A stretch of 64,000 bases of DNA, from contig CAMMIW010000002.1 in NCBI GenBank assembly GCA_946497035.1, positions 98,452 through 162,451 of the forward strand, given 5' to 3'. Each line of letters opens with the position of its first letter. Position 1 is the first letter of the stretch. The notes beneath the pieces are model-generated. The model saw nothing but the letters and a program-made list of their open reading frames with translations. It did no database searches and was not told the DNA's origin. The translations under genes and the position numbers were made by a program. The DNA is from an uncultured Eubacteriaceae bacterium (GTDB lineage Bacteria; Bacillota; Clostridia; Lachnospirales; CAG-274). This document shows positions 48,645 to 57,422 of the stretch, in pieces.

Positions 48645-51600
48645 ATGAATTTATTTAATAATATAGCAAAAGAAAATGAAAATTTTAATAATATTATAAC
48701 CTACCTATCACAAAATGAACAACCTTTACTTTTATCTAACGTTTTAGAATCTCAAAAAAGCCATATTATATATAGCCTATTTAAAAATTTTGACAATTGT
48801 AGCCTTATTATTTGCGAAAATGAGCTAAAAGCTAAAAATTTTTATGATGATTTAAAATTTTTCTTTAAAGATAAAGTTTTTTATTATCCTAGCAAAGACG
48901 TTGTATTTTATAGTGCTGATGTAAAAAGCCGTGATATTATAAAATATCGTTTTGATGTTATAAAAAATATTTTATCTAACGATAAAATAGTAATTGTTTT
49001 ATCTATAGAATCTTTGTTTGATAGGCTTGTAAAAAAAGATATTTTTGAAAAATTTATTTTAAATTTTAAAATAGGCGATACATTAAATATAGAAGAGCTA
49101 TCTAAAAAGCTAGTTTTTATGGGCTATGAAAAAACAGCATCTGTAGAAGGTATAGGCCAATTTTCTATAAGAGGTGGCATAATAGATATATTTAGCCCTA
49201 TATTTGAAAATGCTTTTAGAATAGAGCTTTGGGGTGATGAAATAGATTCTATAAGGCTTTTAGACTCTTTTTCTGGCAGATCTATAGAAAATATAAATGA
49301 TATAACTATATACCCTATGAGAGAGCTTGTTTATGAAGAAGAAGACATTCAAAGGGCTATAAAAAATATTCTAAAAGAATTTGAAGATAGTAAAAAAAAT
49401 TTTAAACAAAATGGTAAATTTGAAGAGCTAGAAAATTTAACTTCTCACATTCAAGCTACTATAGAAAAGCTTAAAACACAAAAAACTTTTTCTGGTATAG
49501 ATAAATATATGCAGTTTTTTTATGATAACAATACAACTTTATTAGACTATTTAGATAAAAACACTATATTATATTTTGATGAGCCTAACCGTATTAGAGA
49601 AAAATCTAACATAGTTAAAAATGAATTTTTAGATAGCTTAAAAGGACGTATTTTAAAAGGTGAAATTTTACCTTCTCAAAATAAAATGATTTTTGAATAT
49701 GATGAAATTTTACATTTTTCAGACAATTTTAAAAAAATATTATTAACAGCTATACCACAAACATTAAAAGATTTTCAAATAGGAAAAAATATAGAATTTA
49801 ATGTTAAAAGCTCTACCCTAGAAAAAAATAGCATAGAAGCTTTATATAATGAGCTTAAACATTATAAATCTTTAGATTATACTATTACATTTTTAGCTAG
49901 CGGAACAACAAAATGCGAACGTTTAGAAAAAGAATTTAACGATAATGGTATAAACACTATATTTTTAAATGATGAAAAACTAAAAGATGATTATATTATA
50001 CATAAAGGCATAGTATATATAGTTAGAGGTAGTTTAAATAAAGGCTTTGAATATATAGATAACAAATTTATTGTATTTACAGATAAAGAGCTTTTTGGAG
50101 AAGAAAAGAAAAGAAAAAAACCTACAAAAAAGAAAAAAGGCACTAAAATACAAAGCTTTACAGATCTTAAAATAGGCGATTATGTAGTTCACGATAATCA
50201 CGGTGTTGCCGTTTTTCGTGGTATAGAAAAAATGGTTACAGATGGAGTTAGCAAAGATTATTTAAAGCTTGGCTATGAAGATGATGGCATATTATATGTA
50301 TCTGTTAACCAACTTGATATGGTTCAAAAATATGTTTCAGGCGGTTCTTCTGCCCCTAAAATAAATAAACTAGGTGGCAAACAATGGAGTATGGCAAAGG
50401 CTAAAGCTAAAAAAGCAATAGAGATTTTAGCTAAAGATTTAGTAGAGCTATATGCTAAAAGGCAACAAGCTACAGGCTTTGTATATTCTAAAGATAATAT
50501 ATGGCAAACCGAGTTTGAAGATAGCTTTCCTTATGAAGAAACAGACGATCAAATAAATGCTATACAAGATGTAAAAGAAGATATGGAAAGCACAAAGGTA
50601 ATGGATAGGCTTATATGTGGAGATGTTGGTTTTGGTAAAACAGAGGTTGCTATAAGAGCTGCCTTTAAGGCAGTTCAAGATAAAAAACAGGTGGTATTTT
50701 TAGTTCCTACTACAATTTTAGCACAACAACATTATCAAACTTTTATAAAGAGAATGCAAAATTATCCTATAAACGTGGAGATGCTTAGCCGTTTTAGAAC
50801 ACCTAAACAACAAAAAGAAGCTATAGAAGGCTTAAGAAAAGGTTTAGTTGATATTATAATAGGCACACATAGAATTTTATCTAAAGATATTAAATTTAAC
50901 GATTTAGGCCTTATTATAATAGATGAAGAACAAAGATTTGGGGTAGGCCATAAAGAAAAGCTAAAATCTTTAAAAGATAATGTAGATGTTTTAACCCTTT
51001 CAGCAACACCTATCCCTAGAACACTTCATATGAGTATGACAGGTATAAGAGATATGAGCGTTTTAGAAGAGCCACCTCGTGAGAGAATGCCTGTTCAAAC
51101 TTACGTTTTAGAATATGACATAGAATCTATAAAAAACGCTATAAACCGTGAGCTTGCTAGAGGTGGACAAGTTTATTATCTTCATAACCGTGTTAACAAT
51201 ATAGAAGAAGAAGCATCTAAGCTACAAGCTATAATACCAGATGCTAATGTTTCTTTTGCTCACGGGCAAATGAGTGAACGTGAGCTAGAAAAAGCTATGA
51301 TTGGCTTTATGAAAAATGAAATAAATGTTTTAGTATGTACCACTATTATAGAAACAGGCCTTGATATATCTAATGTGAATACTATTATAATAAATGATGC
51401 CGATCATATGGGGCTTAGCCAGTTACACCAATTAAGAGGACGTGTTGGTAGATCTAATAAAACATCTTTTGCATATCTTATGTATAGAAAAGATAAAATT
51501 TTACAAGAAGTATCTGAAAAACGCTTACAAACTATAAAAGAATTTACAGAGTTTGGCTCAGGATTTAAAATAGCTATGCGTGATTTAGAAATAAGAGGCG

Positions 51601-52142
51601 CAGGTAATTTGCTAGGTGCACAACAACACGGGCATATGGATATTATAGGCTATGAAATGTATTGTAAACTACTTGACCAAGCAGTAAAAGAACTTAAAGG
51701 TGAAAAACTTGACAAAGAGTTTGAAACATTGATAGATATATCTCTAAATGCCTTTATATCTCCTAACTATATAGAAAATGAAGCTCAAAAACTTGAAATG
51801 TATCAAAAAATTTCTATGATAAAAACAGATGCAGATTTTTATGATGTTCAAGACGAGCTAGAAGATAGATTTGGCACTATACCTAAAGTTGTTCAAAATC
51901 TATTAAATATTGCCCTTATGAAATCTTATGCTAATAATATTGGGGTTAATAAAATATCTCAATGTGGCAACTCCATATCTATAAGGTTTAACGAAGATAA
52001 TAAAGTTAATATAGAAAAATTTAAAAATCTTTTATCTTCTAGCAATAATTTAACTTTTAATGGTATATTAACATATAAAATTAAAGATAATAAAGAAGAT
52101 TTTGTAAATAAACTTAAAGATATATTTTTATTTTTAGCTTAA
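48645..52142 (+). CDS. mfd: Transcription-repair coupling factor Mfd
   Basis: Translocase that removes RNA polymerase stalled at DNA damage and recruits UvrA. 1165 residues. N-terminal UvrB-like module (FSIRGGIIDIFSPIFENAFRIELWGDEID), RNA-polymerase-interacting domain (FTDLKIGDYVVHDNHGVAVFRGI), SF2 helicase motifs ICGDVGFGKTEVAIRAAF, IIDEEQRFGV, LSATPIPRTL, QLRGRVGRSNKTSFAYLMY, TRG motif region and C-terminal D7. ATG start. Works with uvrA/uvrB found at 23.5-28.6 kb. Confidence 0.98.
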   Translation: MNLFNNIAKENENFNNIITYLSQNEQPLLLSNVLESQKSHIIYSLFKNFDNCSLIICENELKAKNFYDDLKFFFKDKVFYYPSKDVVFYSADVKSRDIIKYRFDVIKNILSNDKIVIVLSIESLFDRLVKKDIFEKFILNFKIGDTLNIEELSKKLVFMGYEKTASVEGIGQFSIRGGIIDIFSPIFENAFRIELWGDEIDSIRLLDSFSGRSIENINDITIYPMRELVYEEEDIQRAIKNILKEFEDSKKNFKQNGKFEELENLTSHIQATIEKLKTQKTFSGIDKYMQFFYDNNTTLLDYLDKNTILYFDEPNRIREKSNIVKNEFLDSLKGRILKGEILPSQNKMIFEYDEILHFSDNFKKILLTAIPQTLKDFQIGKNIEFNVKSSTLEKNSIEALYNELKHYKSLDYTITFLASGTTKCERLEKEFNDNGINTIFLNDEKLKDDYIIHKGIVYIVRGSLNKGFEYIDNKFIVFTDKELFGEEKKRKKPTKKKKGTKIQSFTDLKIGDYVVHDNHGVAVFRGIEKMVTDGVSKDYLKLGYEDDGILYVSVNQLDMVQKYVSGGSSAPKINKLGGKQWSMAKAKAKKAIEILAKDLVELYAKRQQATGFVYSKDNIWQTEFEDSFPYEETDDQINAIQDVKEDMESTKVMDRLICGDVGFGKTEVAIRAAFKAVQDKKQVVFLVPTTILAQQHYQTFIKRMQNYPINVEMLSRFRTPKQQKEAIEGLRKGLVDIIIGTHRILSKDIKFNDLGLIIIDEEQRFGVGHKEKLKSLKDNVDVLTLSATPIPRTLHMSMTGIRDMSVLEEPPRERMPVQTYVLEYDIESIKNAINRELARGGQVYYLHNRVNNIEEEASKLQAIIPDANVSFAHGQMSERELEKAMIGFMKNEINVLVCTTIIETGLDISNVNTIIINDADHMGLSQLHQLRGRVGRSNKTSFAYLMYRKDKILQEVSEKRLQTIKEFTEFGSGFKIAMRDLEIRGAGNLLGAQQHGHMDIIGYEMYCKLLDQAVKELKGEKLDKEFETLIDISLNAFISPNYIENEAQKLEMYQKISMIKTDADFYDVQDELEDRFGTIPKVVQNLLNIALMKSYANNIGVNKISQCGNSISIRFNEDNKVNIEKFKNLLSSSNNLTFNGILTYKIKDNKEDFVNKLKDIFLFLA

Positions 52143-52156
52143 TAAATTTTTATATG

Positions 52157-52193
52157 AAAAAGATGTAACATTTTGTTAGTTACATCTTTTTTT
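52157..52193. terminator. Bidirectional terminator between mfd and MATE 2
   Basis: AAAAAGATGTAAC (52157-52169) / GTTACATCTTTTT (52179-52191), perfect 13-bp stem, 9-base loop. Confidence 0.9.
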
Positions 52194-52201
52194 AGTAATA
52201 T

Positions 52202-53515
52202 TTAATATTTATAAATAGTTTTATATTTTTTAAAGAAATAAAAACTAACAAAAAGAGCAAAACCCTCTGCTATAGGTACGGCTAACCATATACCATATAT
52301 ATTTAATATTAAAGGTAATAATATAATAAAGCCACTTTCAAAAATAAGTGTTTTTAAAAAAGATATAATGGCAGATATTTTTCCATTTGAAAATGCCGTA
52401 AACATAGCTGATGCAAAAATATTAAAACCAACTATTAAAAAACTAAGAGAAAATAGTTTTAGCCCACCTATAGTAATATTAAATACTTCTGTACCTTCTT
52501 TTGCAAAAAATCCAACTAATATAGGTGCAAATAATAATATTACTATATAAATAATAATAGATACAATACCAATAAATTCTAAACTAAAATATATTATGCC
52601 TTTTGTCATTTCTTCATCTTTATTACCATAAAAATAGCTAATTTTAGGTGCTATACCCATAGAATAACCTAAAAATACTGCTGTTACTAAAAATTGAACA
52701 TATAAAACAATTGTTATAGATGCTACCCCATCTTCCCCTATATATTTAAGCATAGCCACATTAAATAAAAATGTAACTATACCATTTGATATTTGTGTAA
52801 CCATTTCTGATGAACCATTATAACAAGAGTTTAATATAACTTTAAGATTTTTACTAGGTTTTGTAAAATGTAATATATTAGTTTTTTTTATAAAAAACAT
52901 AAGACCTATTATAGCAGGCACAGCATATCCTAAACCTGTTGCAATAGCCGCTCCTTTTATGCCAAGCCCTAAAGGAACTATAAAAACATAGTCTAATACA
53001 ATGTTTAAAATACCACCAAATAAAGTTAAAATAAGGGCAATATTTGGCCTATTTGTAGCTATTAAAAACTGCTCTACAATAGATTTTAAAATAGTAGGCA
53101 TAGCAAATAATATAATACATATTAAATAATCTTTTGCATATTCATATAAATTTCCTTTTGCTTGGAAAATATTTAAAAGTTGCTCTAAAAATATTAAGCT
53201 TAATATACTTATTACAATACTTACTATAAATGCAAAAGTTAAAATTAATGTAAAATCTTTTTTTGCCTCCTCTTCTTTACCTTCCCCTAATTTTTTCATA
53301 ACTAATGCACAACCACCTGAGCTTAACATTATAGATATTCCTAAAAGAAAATTAACATAAGGGAAAGCTATATTAATAGCAGATAAGGCAGTAGTATTTA
53401 CAAATCTAGATACAAAAGCACCGTCTACCATAGTATATAATGATAAAAAACATATCATAAATATAGTAGGTGTTACTAGTTTTAAAATTTGTGATAGTTT
53501 AAAATTTTCATTCAT
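52202..53515 (-). CDS. MATE family efflux transporter (paralog 2)
   Basis: Cation-coupled drug/metabolite exporter. 437 residues, same length as the 37840 gene and closely similar from end to end (SLYTMVDGAFVSRFVNTTAL; NIAFPYVNFLLGISIMLSSGG; GAAIATGLGYAVPAIIGLMF). About 12 membrane spans. ATG with GGAGG. Divergent from a MerR regulator; the MerR-type promoter between them suggests drug-induced expression. Confidence 0.94.
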   Translation of the reverse strand: MNENFKLSQILKLVTPTIFMICFLSLYTMVDGAFVSRFVNTTALSAINIAFPYVNFLLGISIMLSSGGCALVMKKLGEGKEEEAKKDFTLILTFAFIVSIVISILSLIFLEQLLNIFQAKGNLYEYAKDYLICIILFAMPTILKSIVEQFLIATNRPNIALILTLFGGILNIVLDYVFIVPLGLGIKGAAIATGLGYAVPAIIGLMFFIKKTNILHFTKPSKNLKVILNSCYNGSSEMVTQISNGIVTFLFNVAMLKYIGEDGVASITIVLYVQFLVTAVFLGYSMGIAPKISYFYGNKDEEMTKGIIYFSLEFIGIVSIIIYIVILLFAPILVGFFAKEGTEVFNITIGGLKLFSLSFLIVGFNIFASAMFTAFSNGKISAIISFLKTLIFESGFIILLPLILNIYGIWLAVPIAEGFALFVSFYFFKKYKTIYKY

Positions 53516-53551
53516 AAATAACCTCCATTAATTTGATTAAATCTAAAATAT

Positions 53552-53582
53552 ATGATAAACTATACACTAACTGGATAGTCAA
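53552..53582 (-). promoter_or_regulatory. MerR-regulated promoter and operator of MATE 2
   Basis: Minus strand TTGACT (53577-53582), 19-bp spacer, TATCAT (53552-53557). The 19 bp at 53560-53578 form an imperfect palindrome CTATCCAGT-T-AGTGTATAG (7 of 9 positions pair). A 19-bp spacer filled by a dyad is the hallmark of MerR-activated promoters. On the plus strand TTGATT-N17-TAAACT (53533-53561) overlaps it and could drive merR with autoregulation. Confidence 0.82.
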
Positions 53583-53593
53583 GGAGAATTTTT

Positions 53594-54415
53594 ATGGAAG
53601 AGATTTTTGAAAAATATATAACTATTAGCCAATTTGCCAAAATGTATAATGTAAATAAAAAGACTTTAATATATTATGACGAAATAAACCTTTTTAAACC
53701 TGCTTTAATAAAAGAAAATGGCTATAGATATTATACCTTATATCAAGGTGGTCTTTTTGAGGTTATATTAATATTAAAAAAACTAGGTATGCCCCTAAAA
53801 TCTATAAAACAATATTTGCAAAATAGAAGCGTAGATCACCTTAATAACCTTTTATTAGAGCAAAAAAATATTATTGAAAAGCAAATAAACGAGCTTAATA
53901 AAGTAAATAATATTATAAATAATAAGCTAAATATTTTAAACTTATGTAAAACAATAACTTTAGGTAAAATGAACATACAATATATGGAAGAAGAATATTT
54001 TGTATTATCTAACAATATAAGAAATGAACTACCTTTAAATAGTGCTAAAATGATTTGCGATCATATTGCCAAAAGCTATAATAACAATATATATAATGGT
54101 CTAGGTTTTGGTGCTATAATAAATATAGAAGATATATTTAATGGAAATTATTTAAACTATTCTTTTTTTTATACCAAAATTGAAAAAAACAATAAAAATA
54201 TAAGATCCTTTATAAAACCTAAAGGTAAATATTTAGTTTTTTATCATAAAGGTAACTGGCTAAAATTTGGTGATATATATGAAAAAGCAAAAATATTTTT
54301 AAAAGAAAATAATTATAAAATAGGTGCTTATTGTTACGAACAATATATATTAGATGAAGCAACATCAAATACACCTGAAGAATATATAACAAAATTTATG
54401 ATACAAATATCTTGA
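53594..54415 (+). CDS. MerR family regulator with effector-binding domain
   Basis: Transcription regulator of the divergent MATE gene, by position. 273 residues. N-terminal MerR winged helix: ITISQFAKMYNVNKKTLIYYDEINLFKPA and NGYRYYTLYQGG; dimer coiled coil at about 90-120 (LEQKNIIEKQINELNKVNN). C-terminal 140 residues resemble the GyrI-like/BmrR-type effector domain (IQYMEEEYFVLSNNIR; GAIINIEDIFNG; GKYLVFYHKGNW; YEQYILDEATSNTPEEYITKF), which binds drugs in related proteins. ATG with AAGGAG. Confidence 0.9.
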   Translation: MEEIFEKYITISQFAKMYNVNKKTLIYYDEINLFKPALIKENGYRYYTLYQGGLFEVILILKKLGMPLKSIKQYLQNRSVDHLNNLLLEQKNIIEKQINELNKVNNIINNKLNILNLCKTITLGKMNIQYMEEEYFVLSNNIRNELPLNSAKMICDHIAKSYNNNIYNGLGFGAIINIEDIFNGNYLNYSFFYTKIEKNNKNIRSFIKPKGKYLVFYHKGNWLKFGDIYEKAKIFLKENNYKIGAYCYEQYILDEATSNTPEEYITKFMIQIS

Positions 54416-54477
54416 AATATTTAAAAATGTTTGTTAAAATGTAGTAAAAATATAGGAATTATTAAGGAGGTAAATAT

Positions 54478-55929
54478 ATGTTTGAAATTATAAAAGAAAA
54501 TAATAAATATAAAAATCTTGTAAATGGTAGTTGGATAGCTAGCGAAAGTAACGATTATATAGAGATAAAATCTGTTTTAGATAATTCTACTGTTGGTTTT
54601 GTACCTACTATGAGCCAAAAAGAGGTAGACAATGTTTTAGAAAATGCAAAAGTTGCTCAAAAACAATGGAGAGAAACATCTATAGATGAAAGAGCTAATT
54701 TATTATATAAAGCAGCAGAAATATTAGAAAAAAATGTAGGTGTATTTGTAGATAGTATGATACACGAAATAGGAAAAGATAAAAAAAGCTGTAAATCTGA
54801 GGTTTTAAGAACGGCAGATTTTATAAGATATACGGCAGATACTGTTAGAACTATGTCTAGCGAATGTTTGGTAGGAGATGGATTTTATGGTGGTAACCCT
54901 AAAAAAACAGGTATTATAAAAAGAGAACCTTTAGGTGTTGTTCTTGCTATATCTCCTTTTAACTATCCTATAAATCTTGCTGCATCTAAAATTGCACCTG
55001 CTATTGCTATTGGTAATTCTGTTGTTTTAAAATCTTCCACACAGGGTAGCATATGTGGCCTTCATCTTGTAAGAGTTTTTGAAGAAGCAGGCGTGCCTAA
55101 AGGTGTTATACAAACAGTTACAGGTAAAGGTAGCGAGATAGGCGATTATATTGTAGCACATAAAAATATAGATTTTATAAACTTTACAGGTAGCACAGAT
55201 ATAGGCAAAAGAATAACAAGCAAATGTGGTATGATACCTGTTATATTAGAGCTTGGTGGTAAAGATGCAGGCATAGTTTTAGAAGATGCCGATTTAGATC
55301 ATACGGCTAATCAAATTATAGGGGGAGCTTTCTCTTATTCAGGCCAAAGATGTACTGCTATAAAAAGAGTTCTTGTTATGGAAGAAGTTCACGATATTTT
55401 AGTAGAAAAACTTTTAAATAAAATTAAAGATGTTACAGTAGGTAACCCTTTAAATGGAGATTTTGATGTAGTGCCTTTAATAAACGATAAATCGGCAGAT
55501 TTTGTTATGGGGCTTATAAATGATGCTAAAGATAAAGGTGCAACTATCCTTTATGGTGATAAAAGAGAAGGTAATCTTATTTACCCTACCCTTATAAAAG
55601 ATGTTACATTAGATATGAATGTAGCTTGGGAAGAACCTTTTGGCCCTGTTTTACCTATTATAAAGGTTAAATCTTATGAAGAAGCTATAGAAATAGCTAA
55701 TAAATCTGAATATGGGCTACAAAGCTCTGTTTTTACAAAAGATATTAATAAAGCTCTTAATATAGCAGATAAATTAGAAGTGGGCACAGTTCAAATAAAC
55801 AATAAAACAGAAAGAGGCCCTGATAGTTTTCCATTTTTAGGGGTTAAAAATTCTGGCATAGGCGTTCAAGGAGTTAAATATTCTGTAGAGGCTATGTCTA
55901 GACCAAAAGTTACTGTTTTAAATATATAA
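54478..55929 (+). CDS. gapN: NADP-dependent glyceraldehyde-3-phosphate dehydrogenase (non-phosphorylating)
   Basis: Oxidises glyceraldehyde-3-phosphate directly to 3-phosphoglycerate and makes NADPH, bypassing ATP formation. 483 residues. Aldehyde dehydrogenase fold: ISPFNYPINLAASKIAPA, INFTGSTDIGKRI, ELGGKDA with general base Glu258, and SGQRCTAIKRV with catalytic Cys292. The KRV after the catalytic Cys and the overall pattern favour GapN over other ALDHs. ATG with AAGGAGG. Monocistronic. Confidence 0.88.
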   Translation: MFEIIKENNKYKNLVNGSWIASESNDYIEIKSVLDNSTVGFVPTMSQKEVDNVLENAKVAQKQWRETSIDERANLLYKAAEILEKNVGVFVDSMIHEIGKDKKSCKSEVLRTADFIRYTADTVRTMSSECLVGDGFYGGNPKKTGIIKREPLGVVLAISPFNYPINLAASKIAPAIAIGNSVVLKSSTQGSICGLHLVRVFEEAGVPKGVIQTVTGKGSEIGDYIVAHKNIDFINFTGSTDIGKRITSKCGMIPVILELGGKDAGIVLEDADLDHTANQIIGGAFSYSGQRCTAIKRVLVMEEVHDILVEKLLNKIKDVTVGNPLNGDFDVVPLINDKSADFVMGLINDAKDKGATILYGDKREGNLIYPTLIKDVTLDMNVAWEEPFGPVLPIIKVKSYEEAIEIANKSEYGLQSSVFTKDINKALNIADKLEVGTVQINNKTERGPDSFPFLGVKNSGIGVQGVKYSVEAMSRPKVTVLNI

Positions 55930-56126
55930 TATTGCAATAATTAAAATAATATTATATAATATATATAAAATATATTAGGTGAGCTTTTGGTAAAAAATAA
56001 ACTTAAACTAATTTTTTATTTTTGATATTTTATTATTGACTTTTAAAATACTTACAAAAATTTTTACAATATTACCTAAATATATTTTTTATTAAAAATA
56101 AATAATTTATAAAAATTTAATATGTT

Positions 56127-56234
56127 ATCCTTGGGGAAGGGTGAAAGTCCCTATCGGTGGTTATAGTCCACGAGCTTTTAGCATGATTTGGTGAAATTCC
56201 AAAACCGACAGTTACAGTCTGGATGAGAAAGGAT
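56127..56234 (+). promoter_or_regulatory. FMN riboswitch (RFN element)
   Basis: Binds flavin mononucleotide and turns off the downstream gene. Conserved blocks occur in order: GGGGAAGGGTGAAAGTCCC, TCGGTGG, AGTCCACGAGC, GATTTGGTGAAATTCC, AAAACCGACAGTTACAGTC, TGGATGAGA. P1 closes with ATCCTT (56127-56132) / AAGGAT (56229-56234). Precedes ribU, as expected. The 55930-56126 stretch upstream is very AT-rich with a TTGACT at 56036 but no clear -10. Confidence 0.97.
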
Positions 56235-56316
56235 ATTTTATATAAAAATATATAGGGATAGTATACGCTTTTTTAGATATGCTATGTTTATATGTTATTA
56301 TTTATATATAATATTT

Positions 56317-56352
56317 AGCCTAAAGGATATTTTATCTTTTAGGCTTTTTTAT
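56317..56352 (+). terminator. Terminator of the FMN riboswitch expression platform
   Basis: AGCCTAAAGGATA (56317-56329) / TATCTTTTAGGCT (56333-56345), 13 pairs with one G-U, TTT loop, then T-run. Its 5' arm repeats a 13-base segment also found at the aptamer's 3' end (AAAGGATATTTTA). Confidence 0.88.
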
Positions 56353-56429
56353 TTAGATTGTTTTTTATTAGTATGATTTTCTCCCTACCCTAAAATTTAT
56401 TTAAACTAACTATTTAGGAGGAAAAAATT

Positions 56430-56945
56430 ATGTCAACAAAAAAATTAACGGTAACAGCTCTTATAAGCTGTCTTGCTTATTTAACAATGATTGTTTTTAA
56501 AATTCCTGTGCAATTTTTATCTTATGAAATTAAGGATGTTATAATAGCTATAGGAGCTATTTATTTAGGTACACCTTATGGTATAATCATATGTTTTGTT
56601 GTAGCATTAATTGAAATGATAACTATTAGCGATTCTGGTATAATAGGCTTTTTAATGAACTTTATAGCTAGCATAAGTTATATAATACCTATTTGTTATT
56701 TTTATAATAAAAAACAAGCCATTTTAAAAGGTATAATAATAGGCACTATATTTATGTCTTTAAGTATGTTTATATTTAATATTATTTTAACACCTATTTA
56801 TCTTGGTGTTCCATTAAAAGATACGGTAAAATTATTATTTACATTAATAACACCTTTTAATATAATAAAAGGAGCTATAAATGGTTTTTTAATATTTATA
56901 CTATATAAACCATTATTAAAAGCTATAAGAAAAACAAATATTTAG
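56430..56945 (+). CDS. ribU: Riboflavin ECF transporter substrate-binding subunit RibU
   Basis: S-component that captures riboflavin and works with the shared EcfAA'T module. 171 residues with about six membrane spans. LTVTALISCLAYLTMIVFKIPV, IKDVIIAIGAIYLGTPYGI and the C-terminal TPFNIIKGAINGFLIFILYK match RibU. The FMN riboswitch upstream confirms the assignment. ATG with TTAGGAGG. The energising genes are not in the window. Confidence 0.95.
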   Translation: MSTKKLTVTALISCLAYLTMIVFKIPVQFLSYEIKDVIIAIGAIYLGTPYGIIICFVVALIEMITISDSGIIGFLMNFIASISYIIPICYFYNKKQAILKGIIIGTIFMSLSMFIFNIILTPIYLGVPLKDTVKLLFTLITPFNIIKGAINGFLIFILYKPLLKAIRKTNI

Positions 56946-56956
56946 GAGGGGCTAAA

Positions 56957-57328
56957 ATGAATTTTAAATTTTACCATAATAACATTAATGTTTTAGATTT
57001 AGAAAAAAGCTTAAAATTTTATAAAGAAGCTTTAAATTTAAAAGAAACTAAAAGAATAGAAGCAAAAGACGGTAGCTTTATAATAGTATATTTAGGAGAT
57101 AATCAAACAAGCCATTTTTTAGAATTAACTTGGCTTAAAGATAGAAAAGAGCCTTATAATTTAGGCGATAACGAATTTCATTTAGCTTTACATACTGATG
57201 ATTATGAAAAAGCTTTACAAAAGCATAAACAAATGGACTGTGTTTGCTACATAAATGAAGATATGGGCATCTATTTTATAAACGATCCTGATGGCTATTG
57301 GATAGAAATTTTACCAAATAATATGTAA
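56957..57328 (+). CDS. VOC/glyoxalase I-like protein
   Basis: 123 residues. Has the four metal-ligand positions of glyoxalase I: His7 (FYHNNINV), Glu56 (HFLELTW), His75 (NEFHLALHT), Glu117 (YWIEILP). LDLEKSLKFYKEALNLKE is the usual first beta-alpha unit. Length is close to lactoylglutathione lyase (about 125-135), so methylglyoxal detoxification is plausible. ATG with TAGGAGG, 11 bp after ribU, so under the same FMN control unless it has an internal promoter. Confidence 0.85.
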   Translation: MNFKFYHNNINVLDLEKSLKFYKEALNLKETKRIEAKDGSFIIVYLGDNQTSHFLELTWLKDRKEPYNLGDNEFHLALHTDDYEKALQKHKQMDCVCYINEDMGIYFINDPDGYWIEILPNNM

Positions 57329-57332
57329 AAAT

Positions 57333-57370
57333 AAATAAAGGTGTAGAAAATAATATCTACACCTTTATTT
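57333..57370. terminator. Bidirectional terminator after the VOC gene
   Basis: AAATAAAGGTGTAGA (57333-57347) / TCTACACCTTTATTT (57356-57370), perfect 15-bp stem, 8-base loop. Serves the VOC gene and the convergent GH38 gene. Confidence 0.88.
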
Positions 57371-57422
57371 ATTATCATTACAATAGCCTATTTATTTAAG
57401 CCATAATAATTTAAAAATCACT

